NCBI RefSeq assembly: GCF_026151205.1
Contig: NC_087079.1
Coordinates: 11,212,635-11,276,634, forward strand
Direction of reading: 5' to 3'
Origin: Bolinopsis microptera
Taxonomy: Eukaryota > Ctenophora > Tentaculata > Lobata > Bolinopsidae
Length of the DNA stretch: 64,000 nucleotides
The translations under genes were made by a program, and so were the position numbers. Below, piece by piece: positions 34,975 through 47,800 of the stretch. The notes under the pieces are model-generated. The model searched no databases. It saw only the letters and a list, made by a program, of their open reading frames with translations, and was not told the origin of the DNA. Positions within the stretch are counted from its first letter, which is position 1, and each line of letters opens with the position of its first letter.

Positions 34975-35893
34975 ATGAGATTGGCAAGGTTTGGAGCTGC
35001 AGTCTTTAGACCTCCGGTAAGTGCAATTTTCTGAGGTTTCTTATCGGATCATTTGTAATTGTACAGTTCTGTCATTGATAATTGATATAGATAAACTTAA
35101 GTAAGCTAAATTGAGTTTGTTAGTTTAGATTGAAATCCTTTTTGAAATTTGACCCTGAATTATTACTGATTTATCCAACACTATATTAGGTTACTAGATA
35201 TTGTCATCAAATCGACCTAGCCATATTGAGTGAAGTTAAAATGGTTCCAGCTAGCTCATATACGATAATTATGAACTCATCATTTTAATTATCTTACCAG
35301 CTTTGAATAATTAATAGACATGCCTGCACTCTACATCCACAAGTCTGATCAATAAGTTTACTGTGCAGACTGCAGATCCTTTCCAATCATTTTCCTTATA
35401 CACGATAATTGACAATTTAAAAAATTTTTAAATTGACATTCTGAAAATCTTTGTTGTTTGAGAGAGTAATTAGTAGTCCATCAGACAATATTTTTCTTTT
35501 TATAATCCTCCCTTCGACTGAACCATACACCACTAAATTTATCGACTATCTTGACTTTTAGCAGCAGCCTCGGATCCAGATTACTGTATTTATTTGCATA
35601 TTAATGCACATTCCACAACGCACGTGTAGCACATATGTAACAGATATTACATATAGGCTGCTCTGTGCACGTGCATATTATGTATGTACTATTATTTATT
35701 ATTGCATTTTGTCGGCATGTTTTTCTTTTTCCTTCAGCCTTTCACTCCTAATTTTCACATCTATATACTGCAGAAACGGCGGCATGGTGGGCGGTGGCTT
35801 CTTGATATGTTCTTACGGAGCTTAACCTTATTAATGCTTATCACGGCGGCAATTTCATTTAAACATAAACGGGGCTTTATAGTATATTATTGA
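34975..35893 (+). CDS. Possible two-exon gene for a 65-residue single-pass membrane protein
   Basis: Exon 34975-35016 (14 codons, starting MRLARFGAAVF) ends at a good GTAAGT donor. Exon 35738-35893 follows a pyrimidine-rich CCTTCAG acceptor in the same phase and runs to a TGA. An acceptor-like CAG at 34946 precedes the first exon. The product has a basic, mitochondrial-presequence-like N-terminus, a KRRHGGRW basic patch and one hydrophobic segment (LTLLMLITAAISF). Small proteins of this build are common in respiratory complexes, but I do not recognise this one. The evidence is splice signals plus phase only. Confidence 0.4.
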
Positions 35894-36180
35894 AAAATGT
35901 CGCTGTTCATTTTCAGTTAGACATTTCATATATTATGTTGAAAATAAATCTTATATTTAATGTAAACTTTTCCAACTGAAATCTGATATCATTGATATAA
36001 TATGCCAAAATAATGATTTTATTCGTATCATGGCAGCAATTTTATTGAAAAGCTTATATGTGAAAATCTCATTAAAAAATAAACGGGGCCTTTTTTAGTA
36101 TTTTATTGAAACTTTCGCTGTTCACGTTAAACATTTCCAACTGAAATCTCATTAGTATGCCAAAATAATGATTTTATATA
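35828..36180 (+). repeat. Diverged tandem duplication covering the stop of the small gene
   Basis: The segment from CGGCGGCAATTTCATTTAAA to ATAATGATTTTAT (about 35843-36020) is repeated with changes at about 36035-36180. AAACGGGGC, ATTGAAA(AA)TGTCGCTGTTCA-like and CCAACTGAAATCT blocks are shared. Confidence 0.75.
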
Positions 36181-36784
36181 TTAAATAATAAATATGGACA
36201 TGAGAAAATTCTAAGATCATTACCTTTTCTCGTGTGTGACTAATTATACATCATTTTCAATTATATATACGTTTCTTTAGAGTATCTTGAGCCTATTATT
36301 CGTGAAGTTAAGCCTATCGATCGATTACTTACTCGTGCATATAAACATTACTGCAGCCAACTTGCGAGCCAATGATCGATAATAAGTAGTTCTCATTGCA
36401 GTTTACACGCAGCTTCAGTGAAATTAGGACGGGAGGGAAGAGTAAGAGATCTGGATATTGGTGGATATGTTCTGACACGTGACAGCGTTTAGCCAATCAT
36501 ATTCCAGCGTTGACCAATCAAAACCCAGGATCGCTATCACGTGACAAATTTATGGTCCACCTCCCGCCAGTGTCCATACCTATTGTTATCTACAAATCTG
36601 GAATAATTGTAATATTTGAGTATTTGCAGGTATTCAAGCTTGTAGAAATATTTATACACACCGTCTTGTGTGACTTATAGTAGTGCTGGTCCTTTATAAG
36701 CAATTAGTGTGTGCCAGCGTATACTTTTTTGCTAAATCAACCGGTTGTTCAAGATCCATTTGTAATCGTTAGTTTTACTGAAAT
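36181..36784. other. Spacer with paired CACGTGAC / CCAATC sites
   Basis: No exon is seen. At 36474-36545 two CACGTGAC sites flank two CCAATCA boxes. This is one of several places with this combination. Confidence 0.45.
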
Positions 36785-36925
36785 AATACATACACTATTT
36801 ACTATACATTATACACTATACATTATACACTATACATTATACACTATACATTATACACTATACATCATAGACTATACATTATACACTATACATTATACAC
36901 TATACATTATACACTATACATTATA
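36785..36925. repeat. 14-bp minisatellite ACACTATACATTAT
   Basis: About ten copies, nearly perfect. The 71-codon open frame across it is a repeat artefact. Confidence 0.92.
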
Positions 36926-37342
36926 ATTGTTATCAAACATTTCTGTTCGTCGATAATTCAACTGATTCTTTAGGCTTACTTAGGCTTATTTAAATTGAGA
37001 GAAGTAACAATTGTCAATTCCAATACTCAAAAATCCAAAACTCACCTTTTAATGAATCAATTTTTTATTCTAAACCGTTATTAACGCCATTCCTTCCGAA
37101 AACTTAGATTTTTCACCGTTGTCAGAATTTTTGCGACATTCACTTTTTATCCAAGTTAATTTAAGTTATTTAAGTGAGATTGGACTGTGCTTAGAAAATT
37201 CAACATTTTTTATCAAGACGCAGAATAAATGATATTCTAAAAGTAAATCCGAAAGTAAAGTAAAGCTCCGAATTTAAAAATGTATGTTTTATAATTACGG
37301 TTAATTTGAAGAATCATGATAAATATTAACTTTTTGATAATC

Positions 37343-38805
37343 AAAATTATAGATGTGGATTCTTGTGGGGAGGTGGGGTACATTTGTTTATTTAACATGG
37401 CAATGGAGGTTCTGTTCAGCAGGAGACAGAGGTGATGCACATTTTGTATTATGGAACGCTATAACGCTTGTAACTCCTTCTTGTTACCCCCCTTTGAAGG
37501 TCCCGAATTATTTTCTGAAGGAAAGCTCAAAAATAACTGAGAAATTTTATATTGCGACAGTTTCTGGGCTTTTTGTGTGCGATAGGTTAGGCGTTATCGA
37601 TCGTTATTTTAAGTATCTGTCACTGACTGTCGCAGAGAGATGCTGGCGCCTTAAACCCCCTCCCCCATCGAACAGTTTGTATTGTACGTGGGTACGGTTA
37701 CACGTTCACATTATTTCTAGTTTATGACGTTATCAGATCATGGCGTGTGTACAGTACAGATACTAGATAGCACCTTGAAATTGTCGAGCCAAGCTGTGGT
37801 AACGATAACAATGTGAACAGAGGGTCAAATACAGATAAGGAAAGTAAACATATGATATCCGTCTGCTCGCTTTTATTTTCCTGTTCGTGATTGGATCGGC
37901 GTCACTTGACATAACACTTATATTGCTATTGGTCGCTCGAGATCACGGAGCACATGGCTGCGCTGCCGGTCGTTCAGAATAAATTTAATTCAGTTGTTAT
38001 CATGGATTGTTTTGTGGTGTTAATTATACCTGCTTTGTTTTTATTTTGATTTTGCTATCGTGCTCTGCTATTGTGATACAGTACCTGTTCGATTTGTTAA
38101 GGAGACGATCTCCATGTTCCTTTGTTGCAGGATCAAAATGTTCTTCGTTTGAGTAAAGCATGAATTTTTAGGGGTAAGGAAGTGTTGCATTGGGCTGTAA
38201 AACCAACTTAAATCGATTTCTCGTGCAATGTTAGGTGAGGAACAGTCATCAAAATGAGTTGCTTACCTGCTGTGTGTTTTCGGACTCTGCTCTTCACTCA
38301 AGTATTGCAAAGCTGCAATAAACATATTGCAACGAACATTTCTCTCTGAGAATTGTGTTAGTACCTGTTCGATCAGTTATGGTGACGATTGCCTCTTTAG
38401 GTTCAGCTTACTACTAGGTCCTAGGTCATGAGTAGAATCGAAGGATCAAAATATATGTTGCTTGTTGCTCGTATTGACTACAAATATCAATTTTGAGGGA
38501 TAAGGAAGTGTTGATAGGTTCTGAAACCTAGTTAAATCGATTTATCGTGCAATTTTAGGTCAGAAACAGTCATCAAAATGAGTTAATAACAAGGTCAATT
38601 TCTCGGTTATTTTTAAGCTTTCGTTCAGAAAATAATTTGGGACCTTCAAAGGGGGGTAACAAGAAGGAGTTACAAGCGTTACAAGCGTTCCATAATACAA
38701 AATGTGCATCACCTCTTTCTCCTGCTGAACAGAACCTCCATGTTAAAGAATTAAAGTAAACAAATGTACCTCACCTCCCCACGAGAATCCACATCTATAA
38801 TTTGA
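37343..38805. mobile_element. 1.46-kb element with 205-bp terminal inverted repeats
   Basis: 37343-37548 and 38596-38805 are reverse complements at roughly 90 percent identity (ATTATAGATGTGGATTCT at the outer end, AAAAATAAC(T/C)GAGAAATT at the inner end). The interior holds two diverged direct copies of a segment running from TAGTACCTGTTCGAT or CAGTACCTGTTCGAT to CAGTCATCAAAATGAGTT (about 38082-38262 and 38348-38587). It has no transposase. The 124-codon open frame at 37353 is not supported as a gene. It may be a MITE or an inverted duplication. Confidence 0.75.
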
Positions 38806-38838
38806 ATAATTATGATTAATTTGGTACTCTTCCAGTTG

Positions 38839-41800
38839 ATGAGTTGTTCTGCAGGCGGAAAAGCCGCTTGCGGGGGCGATCCTAACTCAACATCAGGATA
38901 TCTCAAAAAGAAAGGTAAAATTATTCTTACTTCAGCTGTAAAGTTTCTGTTGTTATTTTGATTTATTATTTTTTCTATCACAGCTCCTTTGAGTAGAACT
39001 TTGAATTAAGAACAAGAGGGAAAAGTTCTGGAATTTGCAAACTTTAAACTTATATTTTGTGTTATCAGGATTTGTTGATGTGGACAGATACTATAGTATA
39101 AAAAAGGGGGATCCTCATATGTACTGCTACAAAGATGAATCTCAGGTTAGTAAACTTATAATTAATTTATAGACACATAGATTTAATCCTAATATAATGA
39201 ATGACACGATACAGTGTGTCTCATATAATCAAACATTTTATAAATAATTATTTAAATTTTCAATAGTTAGTTCTTTGATTTTATTTGTTGAACTTGCACC
39301 TTAAATCTCAATTGAAACAAATAAACAAGAACTTACGGCTTCAGCTTATACGTTAAGCATTACTTAAATTTATGTCATAATATTCAGCAAAAATCTACAA
39401 AGAATTACAAAATGGGATTAAAATTTGAACGTCTATGCAAATGATATTATCATCAACTTGCAAAGTTTCGCCTATGTTATCATCAACTTGCAAAGTTTCG
39501 CCTATGTTGTAAAATTAGGCATAAAATCCTATTTTCATCAACAAATCCTTAAACACTTTATCTTGGAACTTGGAAGCGATTTTTTAAATTAACTTAATTG
39601 ATTCTATAATAAACAGTATCCATGAGTCGTGTTCTGATACCTCCTTCGTCCTTAGCAGAGTACCACTTACTCAACAACTTCTCTTCGATTCTGAATAACA
39701 TTTTATTTCTCGTCACATCGATCATCTTCGCATTGTCATAATATACCTTACCCATGTCATGTTAACTTCCGAAAGTCCTAATGTAGACTAAATGAGAGTC
39801 TTTGGTTGTCTCCACTCATGGTTGAGAGTCTTCGCTCAGTTGAGAGTCACCTCTCCACTCAGATTGACATATTAACTTGACAGTGTAGAGTTAAGAATGT
39901 TTCACGGGTAGTTCACAGTAGCCATGTCAGAACTACATTCTGCTTCTGAAGGGTGTTCTGTTATTGTCTGTGGAAATGAGGCACATCTCTGGAACGACGG
40001 TAGCTGGTCCTGAAATGTTTAGCCGATCAGAGCACAAAACTATACCATCAGTGATCGGTTGCTTTTATGTCAAAATCCTAATAAAGTATTCCAATTTCTG
40101 TCTCTATACAAAAAAGGGTTAATTCCTTACCTCCACTAGGCCAGCTCTCAGCTCGAGTTTCTTTAACCTGCTGTTCAATCTCTGACTGTCATTCAACAAC
40201 TTTAGTATCAGTTTCTGAGATATTATCACGTTGAGAATTGTTAGATAAATTTGTATGATTTCGATACGACTATGATTTATTTCTACGGCAACCTAAATGA
40301 TAGATGAGCATATGAAATGCCATGGTGAAGCTGCATGGTACAATAAAATTAATGGTTGACAACAAATTTAATGGTCGATAACAAATTTAATGGTTGATAA
40401 CAAATGCCTTACCTCACAGCTGTTCATGATCTGGTGAGGATCGTGTTGACTTATAAACGACATGGAACTGTTTATAGAGCCTGTGCTACTGGCGTTGCTA
40501 TTGTTACTGTCTTCTGAACCTAGGGGTATAACCATATAAGGTCAGTTTACCATGGTAACATTACCATATATAGTGATTTTACCTATCTTGCTAATCCGGG
40601 GATATATATATGAGATATGACTACTTATTCAGATATTTGTATTTATAAAGAAAAGAGGAGATACTTACTTTTTCGGGACTTAGTGATATATAGTGATGGT
40701 ATAATGTTAACATTTCTACTGTCGTTGTAGTCGGTGATATTAAATGATGGAACCATGGTATCATTGTCACTATCTTCGTAGTCAGTGATATAGAATGATG
40801 GTACCATGGTAACATCTCCATTTTCTTGGTATTCTGTGCTCATGGGATCGCACTGGAATGTCAAAGCAGCAATTCTGCGAGCATTGCTGATCAATCAAAT
40901 TGACACTTCAAATCACTAGTGATTACTAAAAGCGAACGTCAATTTAACGTGCAGATTGAACTCCACTATAATCACAAGAAGTAAAAAATCTGTTACAAAA
41001 TAATAAGCGGGGGTCTGTCAGTGAAATGTCATGAGAGCTGCTAGATAAAGCTAGATGTGGTATTAGATTTCACGTATCAACTCTGAGACTTGAATGTTGT
41101 GGAAATAACTGGTTTTGTATTTCCGGCGATTCTATGACAGTTGATTATTGGATTAAGACATAACAATAATGACAGCAATTCAGAGCGTGAGAAGGATTAG
41201 AGAACAACCCTCAAATACTGGTATTAGTCCAGCAAGCATTACCTTCAGCAGGTTAATTAAGAGATGTAACAATGATTGCTTGAGCTGGAGCAGTAGAGCC
41301 AGAGGCTAAGTATAAGATCACGGTGTCGTAATCACTTAATGACAACTTCTAGTAATTAATTATAAGTACCATGCACCATGGTATCTGAGCACCATGGCAA
41401 CAGTGGACACTCATCCTTTACATTCTATTTGTGGCACCCTGACCCATTTGGCACCCACGTGGCACCCACGTGTACTATTTGCAGTAAACACACTGCAATT
41501 AGAGGACTGCTGGGTTAGGCAACTACTTTATTTGCTACAGTTTGAAGGTGACACAAATGAAAGCTAAATTAAAATAAAGTATAAGTGAAAGTAAAAGATT
41601 AAAAACTCACCGACAGAATTGAACTCAGTCTCCTCATCCTCCTCTATTGAGTGGAGTGGGGTTATGTTCAGATAGTTGTACCTCTTCTCTCCGCTTGACA
41701 TGGTCCGCTCACTTTTTAATGAGGGAACTTTATTCATATTTTATAACGTAACATTACATGTCAGGAACTAGCAAAGAAAACGCGAACTGGTTGAAATACT

Positions 41801-44800
41801 GATTTCAGCTGAATATTTACAGATTAAATTTGACCAACTACCTGGAGGGATGCAAAAAATGCAGCTTCACTACTGATTAAAAACGGAAATAAACCATTAT
41901 AGACTCCTCCCTGTTCAAACTGCAAGGGAGACCCGTCCTACGGTCCACGGCTAGTATTCTGTGCGATAATTTTAAAGCGGATACTTGATTAATTCAATAA
42001 AATTTCATTGTGTCTTTTTAGCTCTGTGAATAAAGCTATTTTAATTGTGAATGTATCCATTAAGTCAAAAATAGAATAACAAACTTTTAGTTGCAAAGTT
42101 TTAGTTTTAGCTCTGTAAAGATTAATAAATGCTATTCTAATTGTGAAAATATCCATTTAGTCAACATTAGAATAACAAATTAAGAAATTCCTAGTTGCAA
42201 AGTAATTAAGACTTATTTATAACCGTATGTTGATTCAGTAAGTAAATTATGCGACACAAAAGAAAATGCTGTAATTTGTGAATTAGCAAGAAAGCAGAAA
42301 TTTCAAAAGCCAAGCAAGCTCAGTGACATCTGGAAATAAAACTTCATAAATTCTCAGTTTTCTTATACTTGTAGAAAACAATTACCAAACCGACATGTGC
42401 CATTAAATAAATCGTATCTGGAATTGCACTGCTATCGAAAAGTGCACCTCCGCAGATAGTGCATGTTACACTCGCCAATCGAAGAGCTCTATTCTGGTCG
42501 TAAGACTCAAATTAACCAATCAGATAACTCCATTCTAATCACGTTCCACAAACTAACCACTCATGTAGCTTTATTCTAGTTACTTCAAATTGCTAAATTG
42601 ATAATAACTGACAAATCAGACAGCTTAACTCTAGTCACGTTACCAATCAGAAGCAACGTAATGTACACGTCAACGGGGCCATTGTTTAGGTTTTGAGATC
42701 ATCATGTCTACGGCTCAATTTAAAATAGAAATTACAGTTTATCGATGTTTTTGCAAGCGTGCAGAAAACGTCAGCTTCAAATTTGTTGAATTATGATACC
42801 TTGTTTTTAAAAAACGTAATGGAAGCGTAAATAAATTTAAACATGTTAGATAAGCAAAATTTGGCAACTGCGATAAACGGTCAAAAATCCATATTCATGA
42901 TATTGATCATAATCGATTAAATTTTGAATCGATTACACTTCAAGTTTCAATTAATATAAGTAATCATTATTCAACAATGTTTAAATATTGATAATATGTC
43001 TGAAAGTCGTAATGAATCATTTATAATCAATATATATCAGGGACAAAAGGAAATCGCGGCATGTGCGGGATCGCGATTTTCCCCATTCTTTGCGACAAAT
43101 TTTATATGTCGTCTGTTTGGCTTGTCGCGGCATCGCGATTTTTGGCCAAAATTATCGCCATTTTCTTTTGTCCCTGATATATATATATAATTGTTTCTAA
43201 AAAAACAGGAAAAAACGATTATTCGATTATGATGTGTCGGAAAAAGCGGACAATCAATATTGATTTCACGTTAGTTAAATTTTTGTTGATTTAGTGTCGA
43301 TCCTTGTTTCGATCATTGCATCGATCAACGATGAATCGAAAACAAAACACATTTGTTTTATTCGATGTTGATCGACATAAAACGACAGTTTCGATCGAAT
43401 TCGATATATATAATAGAAACAACTCGAACACTGCTTGCAGTTGTATTGAATAGCCCCTAAGACCCAGCACGATCTTGGTTTCAACAATATTATTGATCCG
43501 TCGATGATTATGATTGCATCAAAATGTCATCAGTATTGTGCCATCAACGCTCATTATTGAGCAACATAGTTCGATTGATGCACGATGCCATTATCGTGCA
43601 AGTTTAATGACGATTATAGTCCTTTGCAGCTCGTAGCTTGCATCTATACTATAATTAGAAGTTTTAATTGTACTTCTTTCTGAGACTAAACATTTATGGT
43701 GAAAACTAGCAAATAAATTTTTAGTGCGTTCATGTGTAGCTCTATTTTTACATAATGTAATGACGCTCTTCGTTCAGAAAACTGTCAATTTCAAATAAAA
43801 TACGACAAATCAGCTCCATCTAATGCTCTGACAAGCTGAAGATTGAAAGCACTTCAGCTAAAAGTAACAACTAACGCGTTATATTATAAATGTCATGAAA
43901 TAACGAGCTCTGTTAAATTATGACTCTTGCTCGAAATTAAAGATAACCTGTACGAGAATGATAGCTCAAAGGTTTAATCTTATGGCATCATGGCTGCTAG
44001 TGAGTCCTGACAGTAGTCGTTGTGTAATAACTTGAAATCAGGAATTGCAAGTCTTCGAAATTTCCTGATTGATTTAAAATTGCTTTCCTCAATTCCTAAC
44101 CGTAAAGATAACTTGAGTTAGTTAATAAACTGTCAGCCAGAGCTTTAGTGTAAATGCTCTTTTAAGAATGAACTTTATTCAAGACTCAAGAAATGGCCTG
44201 GGAAATTACAAAAAGTTTATTTAGGTACAGGGCTTGCCGATTATGAAAAAAAATAACATTTTAGTGAAAAAATAACGAAAAAAATACTTCAAGTTAAATG
44301 AATGATAAAAAAATATTATGTCAACTTAGCAAGTAACGAAGAACATAATTCCAGTAAAATAAACGATTATGTTTCAGACATGGAGAGCAGTGGAGAAGAT
44401 AAACCTGTCAACCTCGAAAGTTTTAACTGACTTTGGGATGAGCCCTCCAGCACTGCTGATCGAGGAGGAAGCTACTAATTCCAGTAAGTATTTATAGTCT
44501 TCCTCAGCTTGCTGATCTAGTAATAACATAATTGCAATTCAAATTCAAATCGATTAAATTATGTCAAAATACTGCAACTGCATATTATAATTGTAACCGA
44601 ATTTAATTATAAATACACCCACGCGTCCTAATACAAGATGACATAATACAAGATGACATAAATATATAAGATGACATAATGTAAGATGACGTGAAAATGT
44701 TCGATTCCCGTTCAATCCTATTTCTTTATTTAAATAATTCTATAAACATTACTGTACAATGTTAGCAGAACCACAGATCCGTCCAGAAACAAAAACAAAA

Positions 44801-47800
44801 TGGCACGAACACTGAACAGCTATAAACTATATTAGATACACCAACGTTAAGCACTAAAGGGGTCATTCATAATAACTAAGTATTTCTTAAGTAAATACTC
44901 GCTAGTAATTACTTAGATTTTTCTGAGTCTCAAAATCGGTATTCACAAAGTTTGAGCATTTACTGCCCAGTAAAAACTAATACTCAAGCTGAATTCATCG
45001 TGAGTATGACTTACATTCAAGTAAATACTCACTAAAATGCTCTCAAACTAGCACTCAAATACTCAAATCAGTATTTTAAGAAGCACGACAGGTTAATTCA
45101 GATCTTTTGTTTGCCATCTTATGTTAATGGGGAAACACCCAAATTCGGATGTACATCGATGTATCGAAGGAATGTGAAATAAACATTTTCGAGGGAAATT
45201 TGTGTCGAGTACATTCGACATTCGCACATCACGTATAACCGCATATGTCTGTGATGGAATGTGTGATATCGCAATCTTGAAATGGCGGCAAAATGACAAC
45301 ACCCTTGACTCCGAAGATAATTCAGAATCATTCTTGATATCTATTCCTGATAATCTGTAATGAATGTTTCTTGTGCGATATTGTGTCCCCTACAGGTAAT
45401 TTCACGTCCCTTTTACAGTGGTTTACCGTGATTTACTGTAGTTTTCTTTTATCCACGGTAGTTTCCCGAAACCCACCGTAGTTTTACTGTGGTTTGCCGT
45501 CAATTTCTCAAACTTTATTAAATACATATCGATGTTCAATAATTACCTAGCAGATTATTCTAACCCAATACCGACAGTGATAGAAAGGTAAGCTGAACTT
45601 TTGTATGATCATGTTCGTGGCATGTTTTCGAAATGATTGTGTCTTTTGTTATTGATTAATTTTGTTATTGATTAATTGACGAAGTTTGAACTCAGCTTGT
45701 GTTAAGTCTGAGCTCTATGGCACTTCCTCTTTTACCACCGGCCCCACATTCGACTAGAACATTCAAGACCCGACGTCAGCCCCGAACGGACTTTTACTAC
45801 AAAACCCAGTTCCGCTTTGAAGAACCGTCCGTTGACTGGATGGCCAGGCATTTTTTGGGACCTGATTCCGGTGAAACGCGAGGAGGCGCCTTGACAAATA
45901 AACATAAAATGGAGATTTGTCTCCGATATTTTTCAGACCCGGGTTTCAAAAATGGGGTTTCCGAAATAGTCGGCGTCTCCCAACCTACTGTTTCACGGAC
46001 TGTGAAGTATGTAATAGAAAGAATTGTGGCAAAACGTGATGTTTGGATTATTTTCCCGACAACAACTCAGGACTTCAATCAAGCGGCTCAATTCTGGGCG
46101 ATGAAAAAAAGTTTCCCATACTGCTTTGGGGCCGTAGACGGCTGCTTGATTAAGGTTCAAGTCCCACCTCGAAGACACAACCCTCAACAGTACTACTCTG
46201 GTAGGAAAAAGAAAAAACCTATTACAATCATCTCGGTACGCAATTTTTATCGCTAGTCCTAGCCAAAGCTTTCAGAGAGGTTTTTTATAACTATTTTTTG
46301 AATTGATGACTGATCTGCGTTACTTGGCTCCTGAATGTCGTGGGGACACCATTTTATACCAAGCTTATACTCTAACGTGTTTATTTTTCTGGGAAAATTT
46401 GCAAAAACGTCATCCAATCGGGAAAAAATATATTAGAGCTTTTTTACTGGCAGTGAGGAGTCGTCCCTGAAAATTTGAAGTGAAAATATCAATTAGAAGG
46501 GAAGTTATTGACGTTAAAACTTTAAAAGTCGTTGAGCAATAGGTGAGAAAATGATTTGAGAATGTGAATTCGGTTCTCACATTTTGAGCATGAGTTTTGA
46601 TCATTTTCTAACTTTATGAATACCAATCTTGAGTTAGTTTTGGGTGACGAGTAAATACTAACTTTATGAATACCGATTTGAGTGCTAGTTCCAACTCTGA
46701 GCATTTACTAGCGACAAAATACTCAGACCGCAAATACTTAACTTTACGAATACCAAAAGCGAATTTGATCTCAAAATCTAAGATTATCTCACAATTTGAG
46801 TCTGAGTTTTCGTTTATGAATGACCCCTTAACACTAAACACTATTTATCAACCAACGTTTCAAAGAATCAAATTTGTTACTCACATGTGATTTATCATTT
46901 AACAAGTACAATATGATAATTATTGTACTCAATTATTGTACTGATGATATTATTCAACCTGCAGTGTGTGCTGTTCCTTGTGTTCATGAGGTATAATATA
47001 GTAATATATGCTTATGACTCTGCTACACTTCTGAATTTCCATTTCACCTTCATTTTACTCTTTACTCTTGCTTTCACTTTCACTTTCACTCTCACTCTCA
47101 ATTTCCGGATTCTGTGATTAGACGCCCAACATTGTAAAACTTTCGTCGAGCGCCAAGGTTGCTGATGAGTCAAACAAAAGAAAATGTTTGTTTATAGGAA
47201 ATTATATATAGATCATATTTCCCTCTAATGTAAAACTCATAATTCTGGGCTCAGTGTCCGAGAAAATAATTAATTATCCACCACTAACCACTATATCTCT
47301 ATATGTCCTATTAGCCTATTTCTAGGCACCTCACTATAGCAGATTTGCATATTATAACAAAAGAAACAAAGACTGCACATAGTTAAATGTCCGTAATAAA
47401 ACACTGGACCGCGTGTTATAACTGATGAAAATAACTTTAGAACTCCCTAAAGGTTTGATTAATCAGCGTTCTATTTGGAGCACCACAACAAATAGCTCGT
47501 TTTGAGACCCATCAGGGACAAAAGGAAATCGCGGCATGTACGGAATCGCGATTTTTCCCATTATTTACGACAAATTTTATGTATAGTTTAATATACCGCG
47601 AAATGTAATTCGCGGTATCGCGATTTTTGGCCAAAATCGCCGCGAAATCCTTTTGTCCCTGAGACCCATCCTAGTATAGACGAGTGTGGTAGGGTGCCAT
47701 GGTAGGGTGTCACCGAGCTAGTCATGGTTTTTAGACGAGGATCTCGTGTCACAGGGTGCTATCTCGTCTGCACGAGATAGCACCCTGTGACAAGTCACGT

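Noticed and set aside
41243-41306. A candidate missing exon of the nested minus-strand gene
   Set aside because: Splice sites look possible, but the required phase gives a stop codon inside.
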